64,000 nucleotides of DNA from Dendrocalamus latiflorus. Lineage: Eukaryota; Streptophyta; Magnoliopsida; Poales; Poaceae. Both the position numbers and the translations under genes were made by a program. The stretch covers positions 2,348,871-2,412,870 of the forward strand of contig CM029666.1 in assembly GCA_017311315.1 (NCBI GenBank), in the 5' to 3' direction. Of this stretch, positions 46,976 to 57,261 are shown piece by piece (the stretch's first letter is position 1; each line of letters opens with the position of its first letter). The notes below the pieces were generated by a model. The model did not search any database, was not told the origin of the DNA, and saw nothing but the letters and a program-made list of their open reading frames with translations.

Positions 46976-49781
46976 CTAATCATCTTCAGTATCAGAAGAT
47001 TCCATATGCACTGAAGTGTTAGCATCTTGATTTTCCTCTGATTCAGAAGAAGAGGCTGCAGGCCGAGGCTGCATCAGAGATGCCACAGTCCTCAATTTCT
47101 TCCTAGGGCGCACAGGCCTTTTTCTTTTGGCTTTTGCTTGTGATGCTGATGCTCCCTGTGATGCTCCTTCTTGTGCTTCTGCTGCTGTTTGTGCACATTC
47201 CTGATTTGCATTTGGTTCTAATCCAGTAATGAACTCATTGTTCTCATCCTCCAGCACATCATTTATTTCCTTCTCTATGGGATCTCTACTCTTGTTCTCT
47301 TTCTTATGCCTTAGTTTGGAGTTAAATTTGACAAATACAAGGTCTCTCATCCTATCATGAAGTAATCTGTTGCGCTTTTTTGTGTGCACCTAGTTTTGTT
47401 TAGGTGAAAAAAAATTCAAGGAATGAACAAAGATGCAAAATATATTCATGTAAGTGAGCTGTGGAAGTAGAATCATTTTTATTACCTGTTCAAATACTGA
47501 CCAATTCCTTTCACAACCAGAGGAGCTACATGTCAAACTTAGAATCCTTATCGCCAATAGCCTCAAATGAGGTGTAGTTGTGCCATGATTCAACCACCAT
47601 GTTGCTGCATGAACAAGCTAAGAGTTAAACTCTTGTGATAGCAAAAAGGATTATATTGGATTATTCATCAATCACATTAGTTTCACAATTTTCACCTGGA
47701 TTGAAGTTCTTATTTCTCCTCTGCCTTGTGGCAATGTCATGTCCAAATGACCCTTGTTGTTCCTGATATTTGTTGAGCTCTTCAATGATATTATCTTGAA
47801 TTTCTTCATCATCAATCAGCTTTGTAACACATGCAATTACAGCAGCTCTAAATGATCCATCATGCTCAATCTCTGACTTGTTTGGGTAGTAATAATAAGG
47901 GTTCAAATAATACCCAGCCAAGTGTAGTGGACTCTTCAACTTGCTGTCCCACCTTTTGTCAACTATATCCCAAGCAGGTTTATAGCTTGTCTCATTATTG
48001 TCAAACCTCAAAGCAATTTCTTTCTTTGCCTCAAGCATATATCCATGCAAAAATCCCATTGCAGGCACATCGCTATCCATTCTTCTCAGCACATTAGCCA
48101 ATGGCTCAAAAAAATTAACAGCCTTGTCAACATTTTTCCAAAACACTTCAGATTTCACCACTTTGTCCGCCTTCTTCCCCTTGGCCTTCTTCAAGTAACC
48201 CATCTCATTGAGCTCATCACATCTAAAGAGCCTTTCGATCTCCTTCTTGTTGTCTAGCAAACACTTCAGATTCAAATAAGCAGTGGCAAATCGAGTAACT
48301 CTAGAGCGAACCAAGTCCTTACCAAGAAATTTTCTCATCAAATCCAACACCCTTGTATGAGCATAGAGAAATGCAGTCACTTGTCTTGCACTTGCAATTG
48401 TTTCCTGAACTGGTTCAAGCTTCCCAATGTCCTCTAACATGAGATCTAGGCAGTGAGCTGCACATCCATTCCAAAATATAGAGGGTCTCTTTGCTGCTAG
48501 AAGACTTGCTGCTGCTACATTAACACTAGCATTGTCAGTGACCACTTGGACAACATTTTCCTCCCCTATGTCTTCAATGCATCTATCCACAAGGTCAAAG
48601 ACGTATTTACCATCTTTCTTGACACCAGAGCAGTCCACAGAATCCAAAAAAAGGACCCCATGAGCACTATGCACGACTAAATTCATTACTCCCCTGCCCT
48701 TCTTATCTGTCCATGCATCTGTCATAAGTGTACAACCTGAGGTTTTCCATGATTCGTTATGGCTCTTGAATCCATTCAACACCTTCTGTTTCCTTTTCTG
48801 CAAAAATGGTCCACTCATCTCATAGGGACTATGCCCTCTCAAACCTCTACCAAAGGCTCCAATGGCCTTAACCATATTGGCAAAGCTAGGAAGAAGGACT
48901 GTATTGTGTGCAATGCTAGCTTCATAAAAGAACTGACATATATACTCACAAGCTCTATCCCTCATCTCTTCTCTTTTCTGAGTTGTTAACTTTGTTTGAA
49001 CCTTTTGGCTGACGTTAACTCCTTTCTGGTTCTTCTGAACAGCCTCTTCTATAGAAGCCGGCTTGTAGAACTTCTCGATAGAGCCACTACCCGATGAAGC
49101 AACAACACTACAACTAGGTCCTTTTGTTGACTTTAGCACAACAACCTCGTTCCCATGGTCAGAGTCTTCACTGCACATTTCACCATCTGAGCGATCTAGA
49201 TCAATTTCATCTTTGGCCCTTTGCTTTTCCTTCTGCTTTTGTTCCTTTTCACTAGTTTTCTTGGTAAGCAAAGCTAGCATCTCTTCCTTTACATCGGTTG
49301 GAACCTTGCCACACTTACTAACATTGTTGCCACTGAGACAAGTAAGATGGTACTTCACTCTTGTAATTCCAGCTTTTATCGTCTTCTTACAGTAGTTGCA
49401 CACCAGTGAATGCTTCTTCTTCTCGTCTGGGCAATAACAATGATTCCATGCAGGGTCATCTGAGTTGATAGCAACTTTGGTTGAAGCTGATTGTGCTACT
49501 GATTCAGATGCAACACTTGATGGGGCACCTAAGCAACAAAATTAATATGAGATAAAAAATGTCAAGCTTACTGGCTTACTGCACCAACCTAGAACAGATC
49601 TGATACTCTAATTTCTTGATGGGATAAATGCCAATTTATCCTAAGCCAATCAGTTATTCAATTCACTATGAGAATGAGATGCACCACTACGTCACTACCA
49701 TTCACATCCAGCAGCCCAATACGTAAAGAACAGAGGACATATGAGAAGAGTTTGAAGAATCTTGCCTTCTGGCTGGGACAT
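46976..49781 (-). CDS. hAT transposase, four exons, apparently intact
   Basis: Exons read as 49781-49766, 49528-47696, 47604-47486 and 47389-46976. Phases agree and the total is 793 residues. Intron 1 uses a GC-AG pair (GAAG|GCAAG), the others GT-AG. Domains in order: a BED-type zinc finger (CNYCKKTIKAGITRVKYHL ... C), DUF659 with MTDAWTDKKGRG and VVTDNASVN, then CAAHCLDLMLEDIG, and near the end the hATC dimerisation segment WWLNHGTTTPHLRLLAIR with SSSGCERNWSVFE. The acidic residues expected of the RNase-H-like core are present in the motifs named. The C-terminus is Lys-rich then acidic. It excises and reinserts elements with the 19-bp ends. Confidence 0.9.
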
Positions 49782-50100
49782 GGCCGTCGCAGCAACAGCA
49801 GCAGGCGCTGCCGCTTGCACTCCCGCGCGCTCGCCGCTTGACGCTGCCCTTTGCAGTCGCAGCAACAGCAGCAGCCGCTGCTGCCGCTCGCCGCCGCCCG
49901 CGCTCTCGCGGCCGCCGCTTGCCGCCGACCCTCGCAGCAACAGCAGCAGCCGGTGCCGCAGATCGCCGCCGTCCGCACTCCCGATGCCCCTCGCCGGTCT
50001 TGCACCCCCGCCGCTCGCCGGTCACAGCAGCAACAGCATCCGGCGCCGCCGCCAGCACTCGACGCGAGCTCGGAGAGGAACGACAGAATGGCTAGGGTTA
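49782..50100 (-). other. GC-rich leader of the hAT transposase gene
   Basis: (GCAGCAACA)n-like and CGCCGCTCGCC words make long open frames in several registers on both strands. Their composition is repeat-driven, so they are not called as genes. The position fits the 5' UTR. Confidence 0.5.
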
Positions 50101-50865
50101 CTGCGTGTGACAGCTTCCAATCGGTGGGTATCAGGCCTGCGCGTGATTTGGGCCGAGGAAATGAAAGCCCACGCAAAAACTGGCCCGATAGCGGCGCTAA
50201 ATGAACCTCCATTTAGCGGAAATAACGCGCTATTAGCCGCTAATAGCGGAAAAATTCTTGTAGCGACAAATGTGGCATAGCTTAGCGTCTGACCTCCCCA
50301 AACGCTATAGCCCGCTAAAGCTGCCGCTAAATCCCGCTATTTAGAACATTGCTCCGACCACGTAGTTGGCTGGGCCCCAGGGTATGCCGTGGCCCACCCG
50401 GCATACCCTGTGGGTCCGCCCCTGCGCACGTACTTCAAGTCCATGGTACGTAAAAGTTAGCGCTTAGACCAACGGTTAATTATTTAATTGAATCTCTAAT
50501 TTAATGGTCCTAAATCTAGATGATAGTTAGGAAGAAAATATTCAAATGATGTTTAACAAAATCTATTATTTAATTTGCGCCTGGACCAATACTACCTGTA
50601 TTCGACTCGACTCGCCGCGAATCGGTTGATGAGTCAGCGCCGTCGTCTAATCGGAATCGAGCTCCGACCTGCGTGCGTTGATCGATCGCGTGTACCGTGT
50701 ACGTCTCCTACTCCGATTCGGAGCAGAAGAGTGCTACAAATGAGATCTCTACATAGGAGTATATAGCTAGCAGTTCCAGGCTTCAAGAGAGCGATAATTG
50801 ATGCATGCACGGTGCATACGGTATTGAATACGTACGTACGCAGCTAGCTAGAATCGTCGCGCGCC

Positions 50866-51780
50866 ATGGTGAGCACGCGGATCAGTACGACGACGGCGAG
50901 GAGGTCGGCGCTCGCCGTCGCGCTTCCTCGGGCAAGGAAGGCGGCGATGGTTGCCTTGGCGCTTCCTCACGATGTCGTCGTCGACATCGCCGGGCTCGTG
51001 GCCGCGAGCTCTCCTCAGCCCATGGCTGACCTCTGCAGCCTACGAGCCACGTACGTGTATATATAGCTACAAAATACGTACTACTATCTAGTAGTGCTAT
51101 TTGTGGCGTCAACCAATCCATGCATGCACATTGCATATTAGTGTTAATTTGTGTATGTTTGTGTATATTGCAGCTGCAAGGCCATGTACGCGGCGTCCAA
51201 GGAGCGCGCCGTTGGGAGGCGCGTGGCGCTGGAGCGGGAGAAGGCGATGAAGTGGCTGGACAGCGAGCGCTACCTCGCCGTCGTCAACCACCTGGCTGGC
51301 GCCGGCAACCCGGAGGCCTGCTTCATCGTCGGCCTCACGCTCGTCTTCGCGGACCAGGAAGTGCAGCGTGGCCTCGTGTGCCTCGACCGGGCTGCCATCG
51401 CCGGCCACAAGACGGCGGCCTACGTGCTCGGCCTCCTCCTCTACACAGCCGACCAGACGCGCGACGTCGGGAAGCACTACATCAGCCAGGTTGAAGGCGA
51501 GCCGGCCGGCGGCTGGCGCGAGACGGCCAAGACGACCAACCTGGAGTGCAGGCAGTGCCGGAGGCTCGCCGCGGACGCGGTCCGGGAGGCGACGTGGAAG
51601 AAAGTAGCCAGGACGCCGGGCCAGGTGCCGGCGCTGCCCGAGGACGGCCATCGGTGCAAGAGCACTGACTGCGGCGTGACGGTAGGGTGGGGTGACCACA
51701 ACGTCTTCTGCAGCGATGGATGTAGGATTAGGCATGAGTACGTCAAGTTCTTTACACAGATGCTGAATTACTTGACTTAA
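50866..51780 (+). CDS. F-box-like protein, two exons
   Basis: Exons 50866-51050 and 51174-51780 join at AC|GTACGT ... TTGCAG|C to give 263 residues. Residues 30-65 (LPHDVVVDIAGLVAAS ... DLCSLRATCK) form the degenerate F-box of a plant family related to At2g35280. Sel1-like helices follow (NPEACFIVGLTLVF; AGHKTAAYVLGLLLY). The C-terminus has a Cys/His set: CRQC, HRCKSTDC, FCSDGCRIRHEY. F-box proteins link substrates to SCF ubiquitin ligases; the target is unknown. The ATG at 50866 is the first in frame and gives a normal N-terminus. GC content is high, as for many grass genes, and no defect is seen. Confidence 0.8.
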
Positions 51781-52010
51781 TTGCAGAGATAGAAAACAAA
51801 TAGTCTTGATGCCGGTTCCCTTCTACTGTAGTATGTATTTTTTTTTTAAGGAAACTGGAAGCGAGTGCGCCCGACGTCTGATCCGGACGCTATCTTCGTG
51901 CAGTTCTAGCGATCCTTGGATATGATAGGATTGGATCTCCTCCGTTAGATACCCAACTGTATGGTGCAACAAAAACTGAAAACATGCAACAAAATAATGA
52001 CCCGCTTAGA
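51781..52010. other. 3' flank of the F-box-like gene
   Basis: T run at 51838-51848; otherwise no recognised structure. Confidence 0.35.
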
Positions 52011-52862
52011 GGTTGTTAAGTTGGTCGAGCTAACCGTACTGGCTTGAAGCACAGTACCGTTGGCTCGAGCTAGACACGGCACAACCCATACATAAATAGA
52101 TCTGACACCTTATCACGATGAGCTGGCCTGATACAGCATGTACAATATCATGACGTACTAGGCATGACTTAGCTTGGCACGATCTGTCGAGTCAGTGGGG
52201 AGGAGGTGGTCAAAGTGCGGAGGCAAGGTGAGAGGCGGCGTCAGAGGGTGACGCGAGGCGGATGGGGCAGCGACGCGAGGGAGTAGCATCATGTGGAGGG
52301 GGCAGCAGTTGGCATCGGAGTCGAGACGGGAGGCGGCGCTGGAGGGCGAGGAGAATCGGAGAGGGCGATGGCGCGAGGGAGTGGTGTCGCATGGAGGGGC
52401 CAGCAACCTGCACTAGAAGCGAGGAGGTTGACGGTAGAGGAGGTGGGCGAGGGGCAACGAAGGAGTTTGGCGGTGGATCTAGCGACGGGTGAGTGGGGGC
52501 AACAGGGGAGGAGGTGGGTGGCGGATCTAGCGACAGAGGGGTGGGGGTGGAGGGGCAATGGTAGAGGAGATGGCGGATGGGCAATGGTGGAGGAGGTGGG
52601 CGACGGGTGCCTCGCGCTAGCCTTCGTGCATGTGGCAACGGAGGAGGATGACGTTGGCCTGTCGGGCTTAACGTGCCTGGGTTAGTATGGCACGACCCAT
52701 GACTTCGCTGGGTTATGCTTGGGGCTAAAGCTTAGCCTGCAGACCAGCGTGGCACAACCCATTTAGTTAAATGAACTAACCGGGCTATGCCTAAATAGGT
52801 CGTGCCTATACGAGCCCATGCTGAACCGTGCTAGGCGGCCCATTTGGCTAACTTTGGACACA
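52011..52862. mobile_element. Unclassified element with purine-rich core
   Basis: Outer parts share GGCACRACCCAT and CTGGCTTG/GGGCTTAAC-type words typical of grass DNA elements. The core (52195-52640) is a purine-rich GAGG/GGCG block whose complement makes Pro/Ser-rich open frames. Neither ends nor target duplication were settled. Confidence 0.4.
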
Positions 52863-53104
52863 TCACAACAAAATTAGCGTCTTAGTTTCTTCATGGGCAT
52901 CGACGCACCATGCTCTAAGAGCATCTCCTACACCTCGATTTCCAATGCTCCAATAGCTTGGTTGATCTAATGAATCGAGAATCCACGAACAAATCAATAC
53001 CTATCCATGTACTAACATCTGCGGTTGTTGAACCAATTTTGTCAAATCTAGAGCCCCTGTGATATCTACCAAGTTTTATGCCGTCCAACACGTGAGCACC
53101 TCCA

Positions 53105-53340
53105 CAACAACCATGGCGATAGTGCAACAAATGTGAACCCTTTTTGCAACAAAAATTACTTTATGCAACAAATGAATAACACAATTGCAATAAATATATG
53201 TTGCGGTAACATTTGAAAAATCACATTGCAACGAAAACTTACTCTTGTACAACAAATCAAAAACATAATTGCAAAAAATACATCTTGCAACAACATTTGA
53301 GAAACCACATTGCAACAAAATATAATAATTCATGCAGCAA
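53105..53340 (+). repeat. GCAACAAAT-type tandem repeat (about 85 bp, two-plus units)
   Basis: The segments 53165-53245 and 53246-53325 share ACAACAAAT, CATAATTGCAA, ATATGTTGC or ATCTTGC, AACATTTGA and CACATTGCAAC in the same order. Confidence 0.65.
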
Positions 53341-53460
53341 TTAAGAAAAAGATGCCGCCAAAATTCAAAAAAAAAAATACCTTCAACAAAAGTCTACCAG
53401 AGGCTGAAGGAGGCTATGCCCACACCGGCAATGGCCGAGAGTGATCGAGGAGGAGAAGAC

Positions 53461-53560
53461 CAGCGGCGGATCCAGCGGTGGGGCGGGGGGGGGGGGGGGG
53501 GCTCGAGCCCCCCTACCGCTACCGGACCCTTGGAGCCCCCCTAAATTTTTAGCCATGGAT
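53461..53560 (+). repeat. G17 tract with 18-bp palindrome
   Basis: A run of 17 G leads into GGGGGGCTCGAGCCCCCC, an exact palindrome. The preceding CAGCGGCGGATCCAGCGGTG resembles the CAGNGGCGGAYCCA ends of grass hAT elements such as the outer element at 45100, so this may be one end of another such element; its partner end was not found. Confidence 0.5.
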
Positions 53561-53904
53561 GTATAATGTAGAAGGGGCTGAGGTCGAGCTGAAGGTACTT
53601 CAGCCCCTCCAACAAGCAGAGGAGGCATGGCCTAATGGGTGGGTGGCTCCTCTAGCTCCTCGTCTCAATGCCCCATTAGTCCAGAAAGAGAGATAGAAAC
53701 CACCGTAAGCAACAAGTGGAGGAGGCATGGCCCCATGGTCGAGTGGAGGCTAGGAGCGGTTGGCACAGGATGCTTGGATGGGGAAGAGGAAGCACAGGGA
53801 GAGCAATCAATCCTCTTTTTTTTGTGTGTGTGTGTGTTGCGGGAAACTGTAGGATGTAAATTTGTAGAAACAGGAGTAAAACACCAAAGCGCACAGGAGT
53901 AAAC

Positions 53905-54057
53905 TGTTAACATCAGTTACAAACTGCCCAATGTTGTACAGGTGTCTGTTCCATACAGACACCTTTTCATCTCTTATAAATATTTGTACAAACCTTCAGA
54001 ATGAATAGAAGAGAATCATTTTAGTTCCATTGCAAACATTTGTCTCAAATATTAACA
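53905..54057 (+). repeat. 5' LTR of the full-length Copia
   Basis: TGTTAACATC...AAATATTAACA with an inner TGTTAA/TTAACA inversion. TTATAAATATTTG is the likely promoter element and GTGTCTGTTCCATACAGACAC is an exact-armed hairpin (arms GTGTCTGT and ACAGACAC). Confidence 0.95.
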
Positions 54058-55485
54058 CGTTATCAGCACTGAGTTCTGCCATTCACTGAGTTCTGCCATT
54101 CCCATCCGCGCACATACAACAGAGACAAGGAACAAGAAGGTAATGGCACTTTGTGCAAGCCATAAACAACTGTTTTTGGAGATCTTGGCATTAGTTGATT
54201 CCCTGCACGAATCATTCCACGCCCTCCTTGCTCCTCTCCATACGGGGTCTTCACCACCACCACCACCGGCGACCACCACCGTCATCGCCACCGGCCATGG
54301 TTCTGTACCGGCTCGTCGTCGTCCATGGGAGGCGCACGGCGTCTTCCCACCGGCGAGGACTTCGCGCTATGGCCCTTACCGGCGCCCGGCGCACGCCTCC
54401 AAGGCGGCAAACCGCCGCCCTGGACTCCGCATCCGTACGGCCTCCTCTGCAGAAGAGGCCTTCTCCTCCACTTGACTCAAGAACAGAGGGGAGGGGGGCC
54501 AACGCGGCGTGGAGGCCGAAGGCGCGGCGCAACACGGCCCACTCGCAGCCGGCGACTCCCACGGTCGGCGCACGACCACCGCAGCCAGCGGCGCCCGGAA
54601 GCCCGGTGGCGGCGCGGCAGCGCCTGCATCACCCGTGGCGCCCGATGGCCGGCGGCGCGACCCAGCCCGTGCGAGCCCGGCGGCGCCCACATGGCGCGGC
54701 CGGCGGCACGCAGTGGCCCCATGGGCGTGGCCGACGAGGCCGGAGGCGGCGCCCATGGCCAGCGCCCGCAGGTGAGGTGCCCATGGCCGAAGCCGGTGAA
54801 GGCGGAGCCCGCGGCGGCCCGAGATGGAGGCGCGACCGACGGCGTGGAGGCGCGCGGCGCAGCCCGCCCCGACGTGGCGCTCGGCGACGCCGGCGGAGCC
54901 CAAGCCCGGCGCGGCGGCGCGCGGCGCGGCAGGGCGGCCGAAGGAGATGGCGCGCGGCGCGGAGGGCCGGCGGCGCCGGAGGCAGAGGCGCCCGAAGCAC
55001 GGCGCGGCCGGCGGCGTGGAAGCGCCTAGGGGCAGGGGCGGCGGCTGCCATGCGCCTGGCTGGCTTTGGGGGTTAGGGTTGGAAACCCTAACCACCCCAC
55101 CTCCTTCTTTTTATATGGCTGCTCCAAATTGGGCTTTTAGCCCAATATCCTTCCACCATTCCGCTTGGGCCAAAAGGCCGACTGGGCTGCAGCCCAGGTT
55201 GCCGGAAATTTGCAATTTCCCCCCTCTGTTTTCATGTGATTGCAGCATTTTATGTTAAATAAATTTCCATTGTATATATTTGCAATAAGACCCCTAATGT
55301 AACATTGTATTATATGTTCTCATGCAATGTATTATACATTAATTATTGCAATCTATCTTTTATGCAATTTAAATATTCCGTTTTCTAGCTTACCATTCAA
55401 GCACCTAATTTTTTTTTATGCAAATGCTTTAGGTTGATTTTTTTTCTCATTTTGGAATAACACAAAGTTTCTTAACTTTGATATT
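54058..55485 (+). other. Leader of the Copia with a GC-rich block
   Basis: After CGTTATCAGCACTGAG, a possible primer region that does not match the usual Met site, the phrase ACTGAGTTCTGCCATTC occurs twice. A very GC-rich block (about 54240-55080) follows, open in several frames on both strands, including a 293-codon frame at 54195-55076. The products are Arg/Pro/Ala-rich and overlap each other, a compositional effect. The block may be captured host DNA. Confidence 0.55.
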
Positions 55486-55800
55486 GGTCATACACAAGGT
55501 AGTACCATAGTACTACTGCGGGATTTATTCCTCAACGTGCGTACCCAATATCAAGTTTTTAATCAATTTGGTCTACACTTTTGGGTGAATACCTTTATTT
55601 ATTTTCAAATTGGCCATACACAAGGTAGTACCATCGTACTACTGTGGGATTTCATCCTCAACGTGCGTACCCAATTTGATTATAAATTATACAAGGTCTA
55701 CACCTAAGTGATTACCATGATTCTTTTTCACATTGGCCATACACAAGGTAGTATCAATATACTACTGTGGGATTATCATCCTCAAAGTGCGCACTCAATG
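55486..55800 (+). repeat. Three leader repeats with conserved hairpins
   Basis: Three units of about 125 bp carry GGYCATACACAAGGTAGTA, a hairpin, TGYGGGAT, ATCCTCAA and GTGCG. Hairpins lie at 55499-55516, 55625-55642 and 55748-55765. The stems are GTAGTAC/GTACTAC in the first two and GTAGTAT/ATACTAC in the third, a paired change that keeps the fold. The loops (CATA, CATC, CAAT) vary. They sit directly before gag. Confidence 0.85.
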
Positions 55801-55973
55801 TTGAAAAATGAATTAAATAATGTTGATACCATTAGTGATTAACTATGTTGTTCCACAATAGGAGAAAGTCCCTTTATGTATTTCAAGTTTACCTTGATTA
55901 CTTGCATTTTGCATTGCTTATTTAACATTGCCAAAGATTTTAACAAATCTGTGGCCCTACATATGTAGGCACA

Positions 55974-57077
55974 ATGGCTACTAAAGAGTTTGAGGCTCTC
56001 GCTCTTGATGGCCACAACTTCCCCACATGGGCGATGGATCTCAAAGTGAGTCTATCGTTGCGCGGAATGTACCAGGCAATTGCAGCTCCCCAAGAGGGTG
56101 TAGCTCCTTTGGCTGAGACTCTCAAGTACAATACCTTATTTATCATAAGGAACCACATCCATCCTGATCTCAAGGCTGAGTATCTGATGGAAGAAGACCC
56201 ACGCGCTTTGTGGCTTGCTCTTCAAACACGGTATGAACAGCAGAAAGCAGTCATCCTACCGGAGGCTGTCAATGAGTGGAACCACCTCCGCATACAAGAT
56301 TTTAAATCTGTGGGCGAGTTCAACCATGCTGTTCATAAAATCAGTTCTAAACTGCAGTTTTGCGAGAAAGAACCATCTGATGCGGAGAAAATTGAGAAGA
56401 CATTGTCTACCATGCTCCCCGCACAAATGATCCTTCAGCAACAATACCGTGAAAGAGGTTTCACCGTTTATTCTGAGTTAATTAAAACATTACTTCAGGC
56501 AGAAAGGCATAGTGAGCTCCTAATTTGGAACTCTAATCTGCGCCCTTTGGGCACTAAGCCTTTGCCAGAAGTACATGCTAACACTCGGAACAAACCTAAA
56601 GGGAATGCCACTAACTCTAGCAATCCTGGGAACTTCAAAGGAAAGAACAAGCGCAAGAGACAGCGTCCGTCTAATGGTGCTAACAAGGGAAAGGATGTTT
56701 TTAAGTCGAAAAAGAACAAGTCTAACACTTGTGTCAATTGTGGCTGTTACAACCACCCGACTGAGAAATGTCGCACTCCCAAGCACTTGGTGGCGTTGTA
56801 CTTGAATTCCGTGGGACGAGCACGCTCCAATCAAGGACGTTCCAATAAAGGTGGACAATTTGAAGCACACTTCAACTCCCAATCTGATGTCAACATGGAA
56901 GAATTCCTCCAACCTGACATTACTAAGAAAGATGCCCCTGGGTGCTCCTACTCTGCTCCTACAGCTGCGGAAACAAGCAACACCAAGGCACTACCTCCAC
57001 TTGATGGAAACGTTGACGATATGGAGAACATGATCGTGGAGTTCACTTCTAACGATCCGTTTGGAGACTTTAATTAG
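55974..57077 (+). CDS. Copia gag (367 aa)
   Basis: Nucleocapsid precursor. It begins MATKEFEALALDGHNFPTWA, the usual opening of plant Copia gag with the Trp of the N-terminal helix. A UBN2-type helical core follows to about residue 190 (ALWLALQTRYEQQK; WNHLRIQDFKSVGEFN). A Lys/Arg-rich linker leads to the zinc knuckle CVNCGCYNHPTEKC near residue 250. The acidic tail ends NDPFGDFN. It has its own stop and is not fused to pol. The ATG at 55974 is preceded by the hairpin leader and suits the family start. Confidence 0.93.
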   Translation: MATKEFEALALDGHNFPTWAMDLKVSLSLRGMYQAIAAPQEGVAPLAETLKYNTLFIIRNHIHPDLKAEYLMEEDPRALWLALQTRYEQQKAVILPEAVNEWNHLRIQDFKSVGEFNHAVHKISSKLQFCEKEPSDAEKIEKTLSTMLPAQMILQQQYRERGFTVYSELIKTLLQAERHSELLIWNSNLRPLGTKPLPEVHANTRNKPKGNATNSSNPGNFKGKNKRKRQRPSNGANKGKDVFKSKKNKSNTCVNCGCYNHPTEKCRTPKHLVALYLNSVGRARSNQGRSNKGGQFEAHFNSQSDVNMEEFLQPDITKKDAPGCSYSAPTAAETSNTKALPPLDGNVDDMENMIVEFTSNDPFGDFN

Positions 57078-57261
57078 GCTCCTGCACTTTGCGATACCTT
57101 ATTTCATTATCCCTTGAATGTGGATGTCGTTTAATTGTGAATATTGTCATAAGCTAGTTGTTGTCCGTACTTCATTTACGCACAATGGGTATTGTAATTT
57201 GTATTAAGCACAATTGATACCTATATATATATTGTATGTATTCTATATATATTTGTTGAGA
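57078..57261 (+). other. Gag-pol spacer
   Basis: AT-rich, with TATATATATTTG just before the pol ATG and a good splice-acceptor-like TTTTGTATAG at about 57284-57293 inside the early pol frame. No gag-pol readthrough is possible, because both the stop and the frame change must be bypassed. Confidence 0.5.

Larger units (their letters stand above)
46653..50351 (-). mobile_element. Inner autonomous-looking hAT transposon (3699 bp)
   Basis: Perfect 19-bp inverted ends, CAATGTTCTAAATAGCGGG, are flanked by an exact 8-bp duplication CTCCGACC (46645-46652, 50352-50359). Subterminal regions are crowded with TAGCGG/CCGCTA words, likely transposase-binding sites. A multi-exon transposase gene without stops or frameshifts fills the interior. 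Exact ends and an exact duplication point to recent insertion into the outer element. Confidence 0.93.
45100..50424. mobile_element. Outer hAT-like element carrying a gene fragment
   Basis: The ends are CAGTGGCGGACCCA and, inverted, CAGGGGCGGACCCA, followed on both sides by a related GGGTATGYCG. The flanking octamers CGTATGTA (45092-45099) and CGCACGTA (50425-50432) agree at six of eight places, both differences T/C. That fits an aged hAT duplication. Removing the nested insertions leaves about 1.3 kb, mostly a piece of a MAF1-type gene. No transposase of its own is recognised. Confidence 0.65.

Noticed and set aside
49850..50280. Long frames beside the hAT transposase
   Set aside because: They arise from GCAGCAACA-type repeats in the leader and disagree with the spliced transposase reading.
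52210..52638. Pro/Ser-rich minus-strand frames
   Set aside because: They are complements of a purine-rich repeat block within an unclassified element.
54195..55076. 293-codon open frame in the Copia leader
   Set aside because: Several overlapping frames on both strands are equally long, Arg/Pro/Ala-rich and without domains; GC content explains them.
57214..57216. Pol start at 57214
   Set aside because: The codon is TTG in AT-rich spacer; the first in-frame ATG is at 57262 and the protease follows normally.
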